Shown here: positions 9,207-18,393 of the stretch, piece after piece
How positions within the stretch are numbered: position 1 is the first letter of the stretch
Layout: every line of letters starts with the position of its first letter
Assembly: GCF_001428045.1 (NCBI RefSeq)
Contig: NZ_LMSD01000012.1
Span: 758,735 to 822,734, forward strand
DNA from: Paenibacillus sp. Soil750
GTDB lineage: Bacteria; Bacillota; Bacilli; Paenibacillales; NBRC-103111
Reading direction: 5' to 3'
DNA: 64,000 nt
The notes under the pieces: generated by a model
Told to the model about the DNA's origin: nothing
Database searches by the model: none
The model's input: the letters and a program-made list of their open reading frames with translations, nothing else
Program-made: the position numbers and the translations under genes

Positions 9207-9249
9207 AGTATATCATCGTTGATAGCGCTTTCGCGAGTAAGAAAACTAC
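9207..9249 (-). promoter_or_regulatory. Locus A promoter module, copy 3 (SBP2-kinase-regulator)
   Basis: On the minus strand the module begins GTAGTTT (9249-9243), has an AGCGCTA core and ends in a -10 box TATACT (9212-9207). There is no good -35 hexamer 17 bases upstream of the -10, which fits an activator-dependent promoter. The core resembles a cre site with CG in place of TG (CG-AAAGCGCTATCA). The same elements at the same spacing occur at 12545-12587 and 14994-15036. Confidence 0.75.
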
Positions 9250-9287
9250 AATTCTTGTCTACTTTTCTACTCCACCCTTTCCAACGT

Positions 9288-9331
9288 AAAAGGAACCCAG
9301 ATAAGACATAAAAGTCCACCGGGTTCCTTTT
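9288..9331 (-). terminator. Intrinsic terminator after the locus A permeases
   Basis: AAAAGGAACCC (9288-9298) pairs with GGGTTCCTTTT (9321-9331) in a perfect 11-bp stem. It lies 17 bases past the permease stop. On the minus strand the 3' arm runs into TTTTACG. It separates transport genes from the sensory unit. Confidence 0.85.
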
Positions 9332-9347
9332 TATACCGAAGAGTTAA

Positions 9348-10163
9348 TTATCCTTTTACCGCACCAGCGGATAACCCATGAATAAAATACCGTTGCAAGA
9401 ACAAGTACAGCACCGCAAGTGGCAATGCCGCAATTACGGAACCAGCAGCCACCCAGCCTACGTTGCTCGTATACTGACCGAAAAAGGCTGAAAGCGCAAC
9501 AGTGAATGGTCGAATGGCCGTTTTTTGCAGAAAAAATGTTGAGAATTGATAATCGTTCCACACATTTACCCCGTTTAGAATAATGACCGTTGCCGTTACT
9601 GGCTTTAGTAGTGGGACGATTAATTTGAAAATAACTCCGAGCCTAGTCGAACCGTCCATCATAGCCGCTTCATCTAATTCACGTGGAATGGAGCTGATAA
9701 ATCCGGTATACAGAAAGATTGTAATTGGTAGATAGAACGTCACATGCAGCAGAATGATCCCCCAATAGGTGTTTAAAGCTCCAAGATCAACGTAAAATTT
9801 GTAGAGGGGTACTAGAATTGTAAGTGGCGGAACAATCAGAGCTGCGATAAAAAAGAGATACATCATCCGATTCAAGCGTGTCTTGTATCGCGCCAACGGA
9901 TACGACGATATTGTACCTAAGACAATAAGTAAAATAATGACTATAACCGTGATCACACTCGTGTTAATGAAGGCTTTACCCAGCTTCGCATTCACCCACG
10001 CATTCGTGAAATTCCCTGTGTACAAATAGTGGGGAATGCTCCACTTCGAACTGAGGTCTGAATCCTTTTTAAACGAGCTGGTTAGCAAGATATAGAAAGG
10101 CAAGATGTGAAGAATGCCAATGATCAGTACAAGGATGCTCATCCAACCTTTTGCCTGCTTCAT
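9348..10163 (-). CDS. CUT1 sugar ABC transporter permease (MalG type), locus A
   Basis: The 271-residue protein has six predicted membrane helices, beginning at W-M-S-I-L-V-L-I-I-G, and the permease EAA loop E-L-D-E-A-A-M-M-D-G near residue 168, which docks the ATPase. Length and order (SBP, MalF-type, MalG-type) are typical of the family. Its ATG overlaps the upstream permease stop by 4 bases. No ATPase gene lies nearby, so a shared MsmX-type ATPase elsewhere is expected to power it. Confidence 0.92.
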   Translation of the reverse strand: MKQAKGWMSILVLIIGILHILPFYILLTSSFKKDSDLSSKWSIPHYLYTGNFTNAWVNAKLGKAFINTSVITVIVIILLIVLGTISSYPLARYKTRLNRMMYLFFIAALIVPPLTILVPLYKFYVDLGALNTYWGIILLHVTFYLPITIFLYTGFISSIPRELDEAAMMDGSTRLGVIFKLIVPLLKPVTATVIILNGVNVWNDYQFSTFFLQKTAIRPFTVALSAFFGQYTSNVGWVAAGSVIAALPLAVLYLFLQRYFIHGLSAGAVKG

Positions 10164-11089
10164 AGTTCCTGCTCCCTTCTTCTCAGATAATACAAGACAC
10201 TCAAACAGATGACAGAGATGAGGACAAACATTAAGATTCCTAGTGCTGAAGCGAACCCTGCGTCTTGTCTTGTGAAATATAATTTATACATCAGTGTAGA
10301 TAAGGAAGCTGACGCAACCCCTGGCCCACTGTTGGTTAACGAAACGATTACATCGTAAAGCTTCAAGCCCCCGATGAGATTTAAAACAACACTGATCGTC
10401 ATCGAAGGTGAGAGTAATGGGATCGTGACATGTTTAAATTTAGAAAAAGCAGAAGCGCCATCAATATCAGCAGCCTCATAATAGTCTTTGGGAATGGTTT
10501 GAAGTCCAGCCAAATAAATAATCATTGCGACTCCGAGATACTGATACGTATTCACAAAGGTAATAATCCACACGTTAATCTTGGAGTCTGCCAACAAATT
10601 AAATGTCTTGGGTGAGAAAATATGAATAATGTCGTTAATCGCACCGCCATTGTATTGGAAGAAAAAGTACCAGACATATCCCATGATTAACGGGCTAATA
10701 ATAACTGGCATGTACACAATGGTTTTGGCAATGCCTGCTGTACGCATTTTGTAGTTAAGTAAGAGTGCATAAGCTAGACCGACACTATTCTGAAAAATTG
10801 TTGAGCCTACGCCATAAATAAACGTATTTCTGACGACTGTCCAGATATCTGCTTCCTTGAACATCCTCACATAATTATCAATTCCAATCCAAGTGGCATC
10901 CTGAGAGAAGCCGTCCCAATCTGTTAAGGAAATTTTCACCCCATTGATCAAAGGGTATATAACAAAAGCGAGGAGCAGTATCACCGTCGGCAGATACAGG
11001 AAATTAAGCCAAACAGGCGAACTTAACGATTTCCCCCACTTTCTCGGGGCTGCAACGGGTTCTGATCTCTTTTTATAAACAGTATCCAA
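10160..11089 (-). CDS. CUT1 sugar ABC transporter permease (MalF type), locus A
   Basis: I place the start at TTG 11089, giving 309 residues, because GGGAGGTAA (complement of 11094-11102) lies 7 bases upstream; the longer open frame from 11191 overlaps the SBP gene and has no RBS. The protein starts M-D-T-V-Y-K-K-R-S, has six membrane helices and the EAA loop Y-Y-E-A-A-D-I-D-G. It forms the membrane channel with the 9348-10163 permease. It follows its SBP in one transcript. Confidence 0.88.
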   Translation of the reverse strand: MDTVYKKRSEPVAAPRKWGKSLSSPVWLNFLYLPTVILLLAFVIYPLINGVKISLTDWDGFSQDATWIGIDNYVRMFKEADIWTVVRNTFIYGVGSTIFQNSVGLAYALLLNYKMRTAGIAKTIVYMPVIISPLIMGYVWYFFFQYNGGAINDIIHIFSPKTFNLLADSKINVWIITFVNTYQYLGVAMIIYLAGLQTIPKDYYEAADIDGASAFSKFKHVTIPLLSPSMTISVVLNLIGGLKLYDVIVSLTNSGPGVASASLSTLMYKLYFTRQDAGFASALGILMFVLISVICLSVLYYLRRREQEL

Positions 11090-11165
11090 TGGCTTACCTC
11101 CCATCTCTAGATGAATGAAGATTCCCATACCACTTGGGTCGTGATATGGGAACCCGTCATTGATG

Positions 11166-12479
11166 TTATTTTTTCGATAATCGAGCCACATTCTCTTTCA
11201 TGATCTGACTATATTTCTCTGCTGTAATGTGTCCTGTAATTAAATCAAGACCACTCGTACACATTACATCCCACATCCCGTTCGGCAAATATACACGGTC
11301 GAAGTAAGGGAATACACGAATGTCTTTATATTGCTCATAGTAGACTGCGAATTCGTGCGTAGCTGTAACACCCTTCAAACCTGCCGGAAGCTTCATAACA
11401 TTGGAAATTTTCGCTAAGTTCTCAGGTTTCGCAAAAAACGCAAGCAATTTCTTCGCTTCATCCATATGCTTCGTGTCTTTCCAAATCCCCATCGTGTCGC
11501 GTTCTCCACCAGAGAAATTCGGTGTATCTCCCGCAACGATTGAAGGAACTGGCATAATACCGATTTTGACATCCTTGTTCACTTTATACGCATCGTCAGC
11601 GAATGAAGGACCACCGTCAAAGAAAGCAACCTTATCTTGAGCGAATAGTTTAGCAAGATCTGAAAACTTCGCTGTCACGACATCTTTGTTCATATACCCT
11701 TTATCGTACATCTCTTTGAACTTCGTTGGCAGCGGTGTCCATTTGGACCAGTCGAAGCTACCATCCAATAAAGCACTTGCTGAATTGTCCTTCGGCGAAA
11801 TGAGTTGCGGGATAGCAAACAAGTCAAAATGCTCGCCCACCGTCCAATTGTCAGCACCCGCAAAGTAAAACGGAACAACCTCGCCTTTACTTTCAGTTTT
11901 GATCTTTTCAGAAGCTGCCATTAATTCATCAAAGGTTTTGGGCACCTCGATATTATATTTCTTAAGTACGTTCACATTGTAGGAAATCCCATCTTTGGCT
12001 TCACTAATCGGAAGCGCATACACTTTGCCTTGTTTGTCTGTTACGACATCTTTAATCGTATCCGTCAATTGTGATGCCCAACTCTCGCCTTTCAAATCAG
12101 CCAAATATTTGCCATAGCGAATTTGCGCCCATCCATGTGTATCGAACACGTCCGGCAGATCACTTGCAGCCATTTTCACTTTCAACAAGTTCTCGTATTC
12201 ACCTGGGAATTGTAAATCAACTTTAATTGTCGGGTTTGCTTTCTCAAAATCTGCTGCAACCACTTTATACGCTTCTTGTCCTGCTGGTTGTGCCACGTTC
12301 ATTAGAACGGATAATGTAACCTTATCCCCTGACTTTGTCTCTACTTTCGCTGGAGCAGCTGTAGTGCTTACAGATGGTGACGGATCTGCTTCTTTCGTAG
12401 TTGTGTTCGAACATCCAACCATCGCTAAGGATACGATTGATGTGCAAGCTAAAACAGTAAACACAGATTTCTTAAACAT
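11166..12479 (-). CDS. Sugar-binding lipoprotein (SBP1) of the locus A transporter
   Basis: This 437-residue family-1 solute-binding protein has a signal peptide and lipobox M-V-G-C near residue 23, a Ser/Thr/Pro-rich tether, and the bilobal fold (K-V-T-L-S-V-L-M-N-V first strand). It should hold an oligosaccharide outside the membrane and deliver it to the two permeases. The start has RBS AGGAGGGGTTACC. It is the first gene of the transport unit, directly behind the promoter at 12545-12587. A close paralogue lies at 7833-9146. Confidence 0.93.
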   Translation of the reverse strand: MFKKSVFTVLACTSIVSLAMVGCSNTTTKEADPSPSVSTTAAPAKVETKSGDKVTLSVLMNVAQPAGQEAYKVVAADFEKANPTIKVDLQFPGEYENLLKVKMAASDLPDVFDTHGWAQIRYGKYLADLKGESWASQLTDTIKDVVTDKQGKVYALPISEAKDGISYNVNVLKKYNIEVPKTFDELMAASEKIKTESKGEVVPFYFAGADNWTVGEHFDLFAIPQLISPKDNSASALLDGSFDWSKWTPLPTKFKEMYDKGYMNKDVVTAKFSDLAKLFAQDKVAFFDGGPSFADDAYKVNKDVKIGIMPVPSIVAGDTPNFSGGERDTMGIWKDTKHMDEAKKLLAFFAKPENLAKISNVMKLPAGLKGVTATHEFAVYYEQYKDIRVFPYFDRVYLPNGMWDVMCTSGLDLITGHITAEKYSQIMKENVARLSKK

Positions 12480-12544
12480 GGTAACCCCTCCTGGATATCT
12501 GTTATTTGATAAGGCCTCGGTTGTTTCTAACGACCTATACGTAA

Positions 12545-12587
12545 ATTATAGCCCCCTTGTTAGCGCTTACGTGAGAAAGGAAACTAC
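12545..12587 (-). promoter_or_regulatory. Locus A promoter module, copy 2 (SBP1-permeases)
   Basis: On the minus strand GTAGTTT (12587-12581), TCTCACG, AGCGCTAACAA and the -10 box TATAAT (12550-12545) occupy 43 bases, the same layout as at 9207-9249 and 14994-15036. The centre CGTAAGCGCTAACA differs from a cre consensus chiefly in its first base. CcpA repression on top of regulator-driven activation is the natural reading. Confidence 0.78.
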
Positions 12588-12633
12588 AAGAGATGTTCTC
12601 ATTTCTACTGCGTATACAATGTTTCTTGAGCGT

Positions 12634-12681
12634 TCAAAAAAAAGCTATCTACCACGAGCAGTCGCCCAGGTAGATAGCTTT
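12634..12681 (-). terminator. Intrinsic terminator of the clan-A/CBM35 glycosidase gene
   Basis: AAAGCTATCTACC (12641-12653) and GGTAGATAGCTTT (12669-12681) form a perfect 13-bp stem. On the minus strand it is followed by a run of eight T. It lies 19 bases after the glycosidase stop. Confidence 0.93.
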
Positions 12682-12699
12682 TTCCAAGTCATGCTATCG

Positions 12700-14868
12700 T
12701 TAATTTGTCACTGCAGCAATCTGAATACGATCTATATTTGGCGCATATCCAGATGAACTATTTGAAAACTTAATCGTGTTATTCCCAGCAGCTAATGTGA
12801 CATCCGCTACCGTTGTACCAAAGTTCGACCACCCTAGTGTATTACGGAAATACAATTTTTTTGCGGTGGCGCCATTCACGCTAATATTCGCGTAGCGATC
12901 AACAATGTTAGCATTGTAATTCGACGCACCCGCACCTAACTCACCATTTGCATAGGTGATAATCATTCGATAAACGCCAGCAGTAGCTACATTTACGTTT
13001 TTGAACTGTAACGTGTTGGCTGCTCCTCCACCAATCCAACCCACATAAGATCCACCGGAAGCCGCAGTGTCGCTCGTAATCACTGCAGCCCCAGCACGTG
13101 TATTACCAGCGGCCTCGGCCTCATAGCCAGTTATAGTACCTGTAGATGCCGCTACATCGATATAATCAATGTTATAGGCGTCGTTATCATCTGTTGTGAA
13201 AGCATTCATTGCAATGCGATTAATACCTGCAGTTAAGAAAACGTTGGTCGTATTACTAGCCCATGTACTCCAATTCGTCGTTCCCGTCAAACTTAAATCC
13301 TTCAGATGCACACCATTCAGCATAAAGCGCGCATTTCTATTGGTTGTAGCACCAGTTAGAGGACCTGCAGAATAGCGCAAAGTTACATTGTAGAAGCCAT
13401 TCGTTGGTGCTGTTACCACGAAGTTCGTACTTGCCGTACTACTACCGCCATAACCCTCGACGTAAGAGGTTCCAGCGTAGCCAGTATTCGTACCGGTATG
13501 GACGACCGCTGTTCCGCCTATGCTGGCATACTCAGCTTCATATCGTGAGTTTGTAGCCGTAGACAAGTCCCGATTCGGGGTCACAATCATTTGATAGGCT
13601 GATAATGCCTTCATATTGTTCACTGGAACGGTAATCTGCCCCGATGTAACAGCATAATCACCTTCTTGAACGATATAAGGACCGCTAGATGGATTTAGCC
13701 CTGACGTATCAACACCCCATACCGTCGCATGCACCGTACTGCCTAGATAAGAAGCTGAACCTAATCCTTTGACCACAACATCCGTATTAAACACATTCGT
13801 GCTGTTCGCCGAGCCGCCAAAAATCACTCTAACCTGCTGCTTGACGCTATCTAAAGAAGCAAGACCTTGCAATGACCCCGTTACTGATGGTGGGGTTACA
13901 GCAACCGTATTACCTACCATTTCCCCATACCATTTGTACAGCCACCAAGCGCCTGTTGCTTTATTATTTTGTGTAACGAGATCATTAAGCGAACCAGCTG
14001 TTGTCCAATAAGCCAAACTGCCGTACACCTTACTGCTCTCAAATTTGGATATAAACTGCACTAAGTTACCTGGCACACCAATATCCCCGGAACTACGGCC
14101 ATATTCATTTATTGATATCGGTCTCGGTGAGATGCCTAAGCTCGTTTCCACCCCGCGATAATGATTGTAATGCGTATACCAGTCTGTGAAGAAGTCATTT
14201 CCTAGCTCATGCCAAGTCGTAACGTCCGGTAAACAATTATTGTTTTTGGCAAAAGTCATAAACTGCTGATATACGGAGCTATCGTAGTAGGAGAAATTAA
14301 TGCCGCCTATTTTAGCCGTCGGGTCAATCGAACGTATCTTCTGATAAACGGTTTTCCAATCGTTGAATAATGTCTGCAATTTATTACTATTGTTATACCA
14401 AATCCAATCTGGCTCATTAAAAGGTACATACACATAATTACTGTGATTGGGATCTGCCGCCATTTGGGTAACCATCGTAGTTACTTTGGCCAAATAATCA
14501 GCCATACCTAAATTATCATAAGGCCAATTCTTATATATGTCCTGCATAATCACTTGGATTTGTTTGCCACCCGTGCGGAAAAATTGATTCTGCACATCAA
14601 ATACGTCACCGTTCGGGTGCTGTAGACCATTCGGTGGCTTTTGACTGGCATATTGCGTTTTGAGCGGAGCCAACATATTATCTGTTGGAATCCCATCATT
14701 TCCAAGCCCATAGAGGTAACCTGTAGCGCCATAAAGCAAGGGACCTGTATTCGAGGACAAATTCACTTGAAGTTGAGGATTAGCGGCGTAGCTACGCCCT
14801 ACAGGTAATACGGATAAGGATAGCAAACATGCGAATGCAATCATCGTTACTTTTTTGAACAACTTCAT
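12700..14868 (-). CDS. Secreted clan-A glycosidase with two CBM35-like modules
   Basis: The 722-residue protein has a signal peptide (about 1-29, S-Y-A-A). A TIM-barrel catalytic region covers about 33-350, with likely acid/base E152 in F-N-E-P-D-W and likely nucleophile E255 in S-I-N-E-Y-G; these sit at the ends of strands 4 and 7 as in clan GH-A. A beta-sandwich follows to about 450. Two CBM35/CBM6-like modules come next (Y-E-A-E-Y-A-S near 453 and Y-E-A-E-A-A-G near 590). The family cannot be fixed by eye; GH39, GH30 or GH79 relatives are possible, and it may belong to none. It has its own promoter (14994-15036), a cre-like site in the leader and a terminator. It probably makes the oligosaccharide imported by the locus A transporter. 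Confidence 0.75.
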   Translation of the reverse strand: MKLFKKVTMIAFACLLSLSVLPVGRSYAANPQLQVNLSSNTGPLLYGATGYLYGLGNDGIPTDNMLAPLKTQYASQKPPNGLQHPNGDVFDVQNQFFRTGGKQIQVIMQDIYKNWPYDNLGMADYLAKVTTMVTQMAADPNHSNYVYVPFNEPDWIWYNNSNKLQTLFNDWKTVYQKIRSIDPTAKIGGINFSYYDSSVYQQFMTFAKNNNCLPDVTTWHELGNDFFTDWYTHYNHYRGVETSLGISPRPISINEYGRSSGDIGVPGNLVQFISKFESSKVYGSLAYWTTAGSLNDLVTQNNKATGAWWLYKWYGEMVGNTVAVTPPSVTGSLQGLASLDSVKQQVRVIFGGSANSTNVFNTDVVVKGLGSASYLGSTVHATVWGVDTSGLNPSSGPYIVQEGDYAVTSGQITVPVNNMKALSAYQMIVTPNRDLSTATNSRYEAEYASIGGTAVVHTGTNTGYAGTSYVEGYGGSSTASTNFVVTAPTNGFYNVTLRYSAGPLTGATTNRNARFMLNGVHLKDLSLTGTTNWSTWASNTTNVFLTAGINRIAMNAFTTDDNDAYNIDYIDVAASTGTITGYEAEAAGNTRAGAAVITSDTAASGGSYVGWIGGGAANTLQFKNVNVATAGVYRMIITYANGELGAGASNYNANIVDRYANISVNGATAKKLYFRNTLGWSNFGTTVADVTLAAGNNTIKFSNSSSGYAPNIDRIQIAAVTN

Positions 14869-14963
14869 TCCCTCCCTAACTGATTAATTAATTCGATTCT
14901 CCTAACTAGGAACACTTAATATTGATGAAAACACTCACCACCCTTATAAATAATTGCGACAGT

Positions 14964-14977
14964 TTAAAGCGCTTTCA
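14964..14977 (-). promoter_or_regulatory. cre-like CcpA operator in the glycosidase leader
   Basis: TGAAAGCGCTTTAA on the minus strand matches the cre palindrome except in the last two bases. It lies between the -10 box (14994) and the start codon (14868), a position from which CcpA would block elongation (roadblock). Confidence 0.65.
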
Positions 14978-14993
14978 TCTCGGCCGTGAGTAA

Positions 14994-15036
14994 AGTATAG
15001 CACCGTTGTTAGCGCTCTCGTGAGACTGGAAACTAC
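14994..15036 (-). promoter_or_regulatory. Locus A promoter module, copy 1 (clan-A/CBM35 glycosidase)
   Basis: GTAGTTT (15036-15030), TCTCACG, AGCGCTAACAA and a -10 box TATACT (14999-14994) follow each other with the same 43-base span as the modules at 12545 and 9207. The -35 position is poor. The TATACTTTACTCA sequence around the -10 also occurs at the two locus B promoters. Confidence 0.78.
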
Positions 15037-15093
15037 GCTTGATGTACTTATTTACTACTGCTTACAAATGTCTAACGATTCCTCGAGCAAGAA

Positions 15094-15138
15094 ACAAAAA
15101 ACAGAAAATAGACCGCCTTGTGCGGTCTGCTTTCTGTT
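15094..15138 (-). terminator. Intrinsic terminator of the beta-helix enzyme gene
   Basis: AACAGAAA and AGACCGC on the left pair with GCGGTCT and TTTCTGTT on the right, with a small internal bulge and a 5-base loop. The minus strand continues GTTTTTTGTTTC. It lies 20 bases beyond the stop at 15159. Confidence 0.88.
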
Positions 15139-15158
15139 TTCAAAACCTTGAGACAAAA

Positions 15159-18100
15159 TTACATACCAAGAACTGCAAACTCATTGATTCCAGGCTGAGC
15201 AGAACCACTAGTAAAGGTTATACGGACAAACTTTGCACGTTTTTCGGAATCAAACATAAGCCTTGATTTAGCTTCCGCAATAGTGTTTCCGCTCTTATCT
15301 ATAACCTTCTTCCAGTTGGTCCCGTCATTGGAGATTTCAACATAGTACTTATATACGGAGGTTTGGCTAAGCCAATTGGAATCCACACCAGTAATATAGT
15401 ACTCGTTGCTAAGGTCAATCGTTAGCGAATGTCCAGCATTGCTATTATTAGCTTTCCATGCTGTTGATGCGTTTCCATCATTGCTATTGGTTGCATTATA
15501 ATTCGCTGCATTGCTATCTGTACTTACTCCTTTATTAAGACCAAGATTGGATTCTACTCCAATAAGCTCTTTCACTGAGAAATTATCAAGATAAGCCTTA
15601 TTCGTACCACCAAACCTCCAGGCTTTGAGTTTGACACTTGTGTTATTATATGTTGTTATTGCTTCACCTGAAGTACCGGTATTTCTATACGTAGGTGTAC
15701 CGTTTTCATTAGTTGACCAATTACCACTTACAGCAGTCCAGCCTACTGCAGTTCCGTCATTGAAGTCATCAGACATCATTACCTTGGCAGTCCTTTCCAT
15801 AGGCATAACAGCAACATTGTCGAATGCCGCCTCCGAGTTGTGGTTTTTAAGCGCAATTCCACCGATAGCAAACGGAGTAGCATCGGTACCTTGGACTACA
15901 AGATTCCCATTTACATAACCCTTAAGTGAATTTCCGTTCAATTCAAATTTAAGATTATACCAATTATAATTCGTAAAGGTATAATTTGCAGTTGCAATTG
16001 TTGACCATGACCCACCGTCGTTTTTGTCGATTTGGATTACGTTATCCTTCATCACAAGCTGATAATACTTATTAGGTGCTGCATACTTAGCCAACAAGGC
16101 AGTTTCAACACCACTATACCTTATTACATCCGCAGTGAACGTATAATCTTTCCAATTGTTAGCATCCGGACCTGTCTTAAATGCTGTATTCATCTTGGTG
16201 TAACTTGTTTGAGAAGCTGCTGCAAAGGGTGAACTTCCTTTCATCACGTCATTGACTGTCAGAAATATCTTGTTAGTTCCGTTATGTCCATTTACAACCT
16301 TGGCATCAGAAGATAAAAAGTAATAAGTATCCGGCTTCAGACCCGTCAGTACCTTTCTTGCTTCGCTGTAAATATTCCCGGCAGGGAACATAAGCCTGTT
16401 GCTCCCACTTTCATTCTCGATTCCAATTCCGGAGCCTACAACTGTTGTCCATCCGGACATCCCTCCGTTAAGATTTCCATCCGGAAAATTTTCGGTAGTT
16501 CCTTTTGCCAAGATACTGCTGTTTGATTCAGAGACATTGGTATTGTTGTTGGTCAAATCTACAAATTTCTCGGTAGCATCTGAAAAACGGTTGTTGTTTA
16601 CATATCCATTAAGGGTATGATCCAGTCTTATACTCGTCTTATCATTAGACCAGGAATAGATGTCAACCAGAGGAAGAAACACATTATCGTGAATATTAAT
16701 GTTAAAATAAGGACGGTCGGTGTTTAACAATGTATGGTTTAAACTGTTTTTTATTATTCCCATGTCATAGAACCTTGAGTTTTTCATCTCAATATCATGA
16801 GGGAAACTCCCCTCATACCACTCCACATCCGATCGTATATTGACATTGGAATTAATAACACTGTTATCAATTAGAACGCCATTATGTAGCAGCATCTCTG
16901 CTTGTTTTAAGCTGTTAGATTCAACATTCCTATAAATCTCTGCAGTATGTCCATATTTAGACGGAAAAGCAAACAGCGTTTGTAGTGGGTCAAAACCTGA
17001 AGGGATATTAGATGTAAAGGTTAGCAGCCAGCAATCCTCTTGTTTTCCGTCGTTGTTCCAATCATACTTGTAGATTTGCGGAGAGCCAGCAAGCGTCATA
17101 GTTAAATCAGTCAAGTGATCTGCTGTATTCTTATAAAATTCAATAGTATCTCCAGCGTATATTTTGCTCGGATCCTCATATCCATTGCTAAAATCACTCA
17201 ATATGACTTGATTGGCAGCAGGTTTTGCAACTACCGGTTTACCTTTAATAGCGTTATTCATGAAATCGTCTCTTGACGCGCTACCTCTAAAATGGTCAAC
17301 CGTAATTATCCCTGAACAGTTTAAAAACCAAGGTGTACCATATATATCTCCAAGATTAAAGCCATTCCATCCCCTGTCAAATTTGGGACCGAGGTCAATA
17401 TCCTTCAATGTAGGATTATTAACTCTGCTTAAGTAAAAGTTCCCGAAATTATAGCAGTACTGGTTTTCTATAGTCAATCCGTCAACGTCTTCTGCACTGA
17501 AGGGATAATATTCAGAAGGCATTGTTGTTTTCCAGAAAATATAATTCCCAACCTCAACTTCTGTAGGAAGCTTTGTATCGTTCATTACCATACGGGAAGT
17601 GTACCCTGAAACAAGACTCCATTTTTTCCCAGGTTGACTTGTATAGAGAATATAATTGTCTGTCCCCCAATACGGAGATTCCCATGTATTGACTTCATGG
17701 TAGTTCTGGCCATAACCTGCCATCATTTTGTCCTTGTCGAACAACGTCATTGCAGGAACATTTGTTTGAGAAGGTGAAGAACGCAGTGCTGTACTGGTAT
17801 CCGCTGTAGTGTTGTTCATTACATTTACGGTAACCGAACCACTGTCCTTTGCAATAACCTGTGCAATTGTATACCAATTCGGAGAAATTTCCCAGGAAAA
17901 ATTCTGAACTTTTATATTGGAACCGCCATTTATTTTAAACCCTCCTGCCTGGCCAAAGTTAGTCTGTATAAGAGTTCCAGGCTTCCCTGAAGCCTCAATC
18001 TGCCCCATAATTGTTAGGTCCTTTGCCCCTGCAATGTCTATTCTGTTTTTATTTTGATTCAATATATACGTACCTGCATCAAAAATTACTCTTATAGCAT

Positions 18101-18338
18101 CATTCGGGTGTGAATTCTTCCATATGATTGCATCATTAATAGCACTTTGTATGCCTGCTCCATCAGCGTTTTGGTCGTTAGCAGCCGTATATGCGTTAAC
18201 ATATATGTCATGATTACCTGCAGCATAAACTGTGGGCCCGCCCAGCCCAATGAATGCCAAAACAGTTGTTAGTATCATTGTCATAACTAGAAACGCAGAA
18301 AATTCTCTTTTCATACCTTTTACTCTTAATATCATCAT
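15159..18338 (-). CDS. Secreted parallel beta-helix enzyme (GH110-like or polysaccharide lyase-like) with LamG-like and F5/8-type modules
   Basis: I place the start at ATG 18338 because GGAGG lies 7 bases upstream; a longer open frame to 18518 only reads through a copied promoter. The 1059-residue protein begins M-M-I-L-R-V-K-G-M-K-R and has a signal peptide ending near residue 37 (V-Y-A-A). Residues about 40-600 are a right-handed beta-helix of pectin-lyase type, entered by G-I-Q-S-A-I-N-D-A, as in GH110 alpha-1,3-galactosidases. About 620-730 is a carbohydrate-binding sandwich, about 730-860 a concanavalin-like module, and the last 135 residues an F5/8-C (CBM32-like) module. The reaction cannot be set by eye. 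Its wording of codons looks more AT-rich than the kinase and regulator genes upstream, so it may have been acquired separately. Confidence 0.7.
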   Translation of the reverse strand: MMILRVKGMKREFSAFLVMTMILTTVLAFIGLGGPTVYAAGNHDIYVNAYTAANDQNADGAGIQSAINDAIIWKNSHPNDAIRVIFDAGTYILNQNKNRIDIAGAKDLTIMGQIEASGKPGTLIQTNFGQAGGFKINGGSNIKVQNFSWEISPNWYTIAQVIAKDSGSVTVNVMNNTTADTSTALRSSPSQTNVPAMTLFDKDKMMAGYGQNYHEVNTWESPYWGTDNYILYTSQPGKKWSLVSGYTSRMVMNDTKLPTEVEVGNYIFWKTTMPSEYYPFSAEDVDGLTIENQYCYNFGNFYLSRVNNPTLKDIDLGPKFDRGWNGFNLGDIYGTPWFLNCSGIITVDHFRGSASRDDFMNNAIKGKPVVAKPAANQVILSDFSNGYEDPSKIYAGDTIEFYKNTADHLTDLTMTLAGSPQIYKYDWNNDGKQEDCWLLTFTSNIPSGFDPLQTLFAFPSKYGHTAEIYRNVESNSLKQAEMLLHNGVLIDNSVINSNVNIRSDVEWYEGSFPHDIEMKNSRFYDMGIIKNSLNHTLLNTDRPYFNINIHDNVFLPLVDIYSWSNDKTSIRLDHTLNGYVNNNRFSDATEKFVDLTNNNTNVSESNSSILAKGTTENFPDGNLNGGMSGWTTVVGSGIGIENESGSNRLMFPAGNIYSEARKVLTGLKPDTYYFLSSDAKVVNGHNGTNKIFLTVNDVMKGSSPFAAASQTSYTKMNTAFKTGPDANNWKDYTFTADVIRYSGVETALLAKYAAPNKYYQLVMKDNVIQIDKNDGGSWSTIATANYTFTNYNWYNLKFELNGNSLKGYVNGNLVVQGTDATPFAIGGIALKNHNSEAAFDNVAVMPMERTAKVMMSDDFNDGTAVGWTAVSGNWSTNENGTPTYRNTGTSGEAITTYNNTSVKLKAWRFGGTNKAYLDNFSVKELIGVESNLGLNKGVSTDSNAANYNATNSNDGNASTAWKANNSNAGHSLTIDLSNEYYITGVDSNWLSQTSVYKYYVEISNDGTNWKKVIDKSGNTIAEAKSRLMFDSEKRAKFVRITFTSGSAQPGINEFAVLGM

Positions 18339-18393
18339 CAATTTACCTCCAATTTTAAATTCTGATACTTTGAAACCTGAGAGTCTATTGCAT

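Noticed and set aside
11090-11191. Longer start of the MalF-type permease at 11191
   Set aside because: It overlaps the SBP coding end, adds 34 residues unlike the family and lacks an RBS, whereas TTG 11089 has a strong one.
7833-12479. SBP1/SBP2 of locus A as an assembly duplication
   Set aside because: The two genes differ steadily along their length, with many conservative changes and different lipobox sequences, so they are true paralogues.
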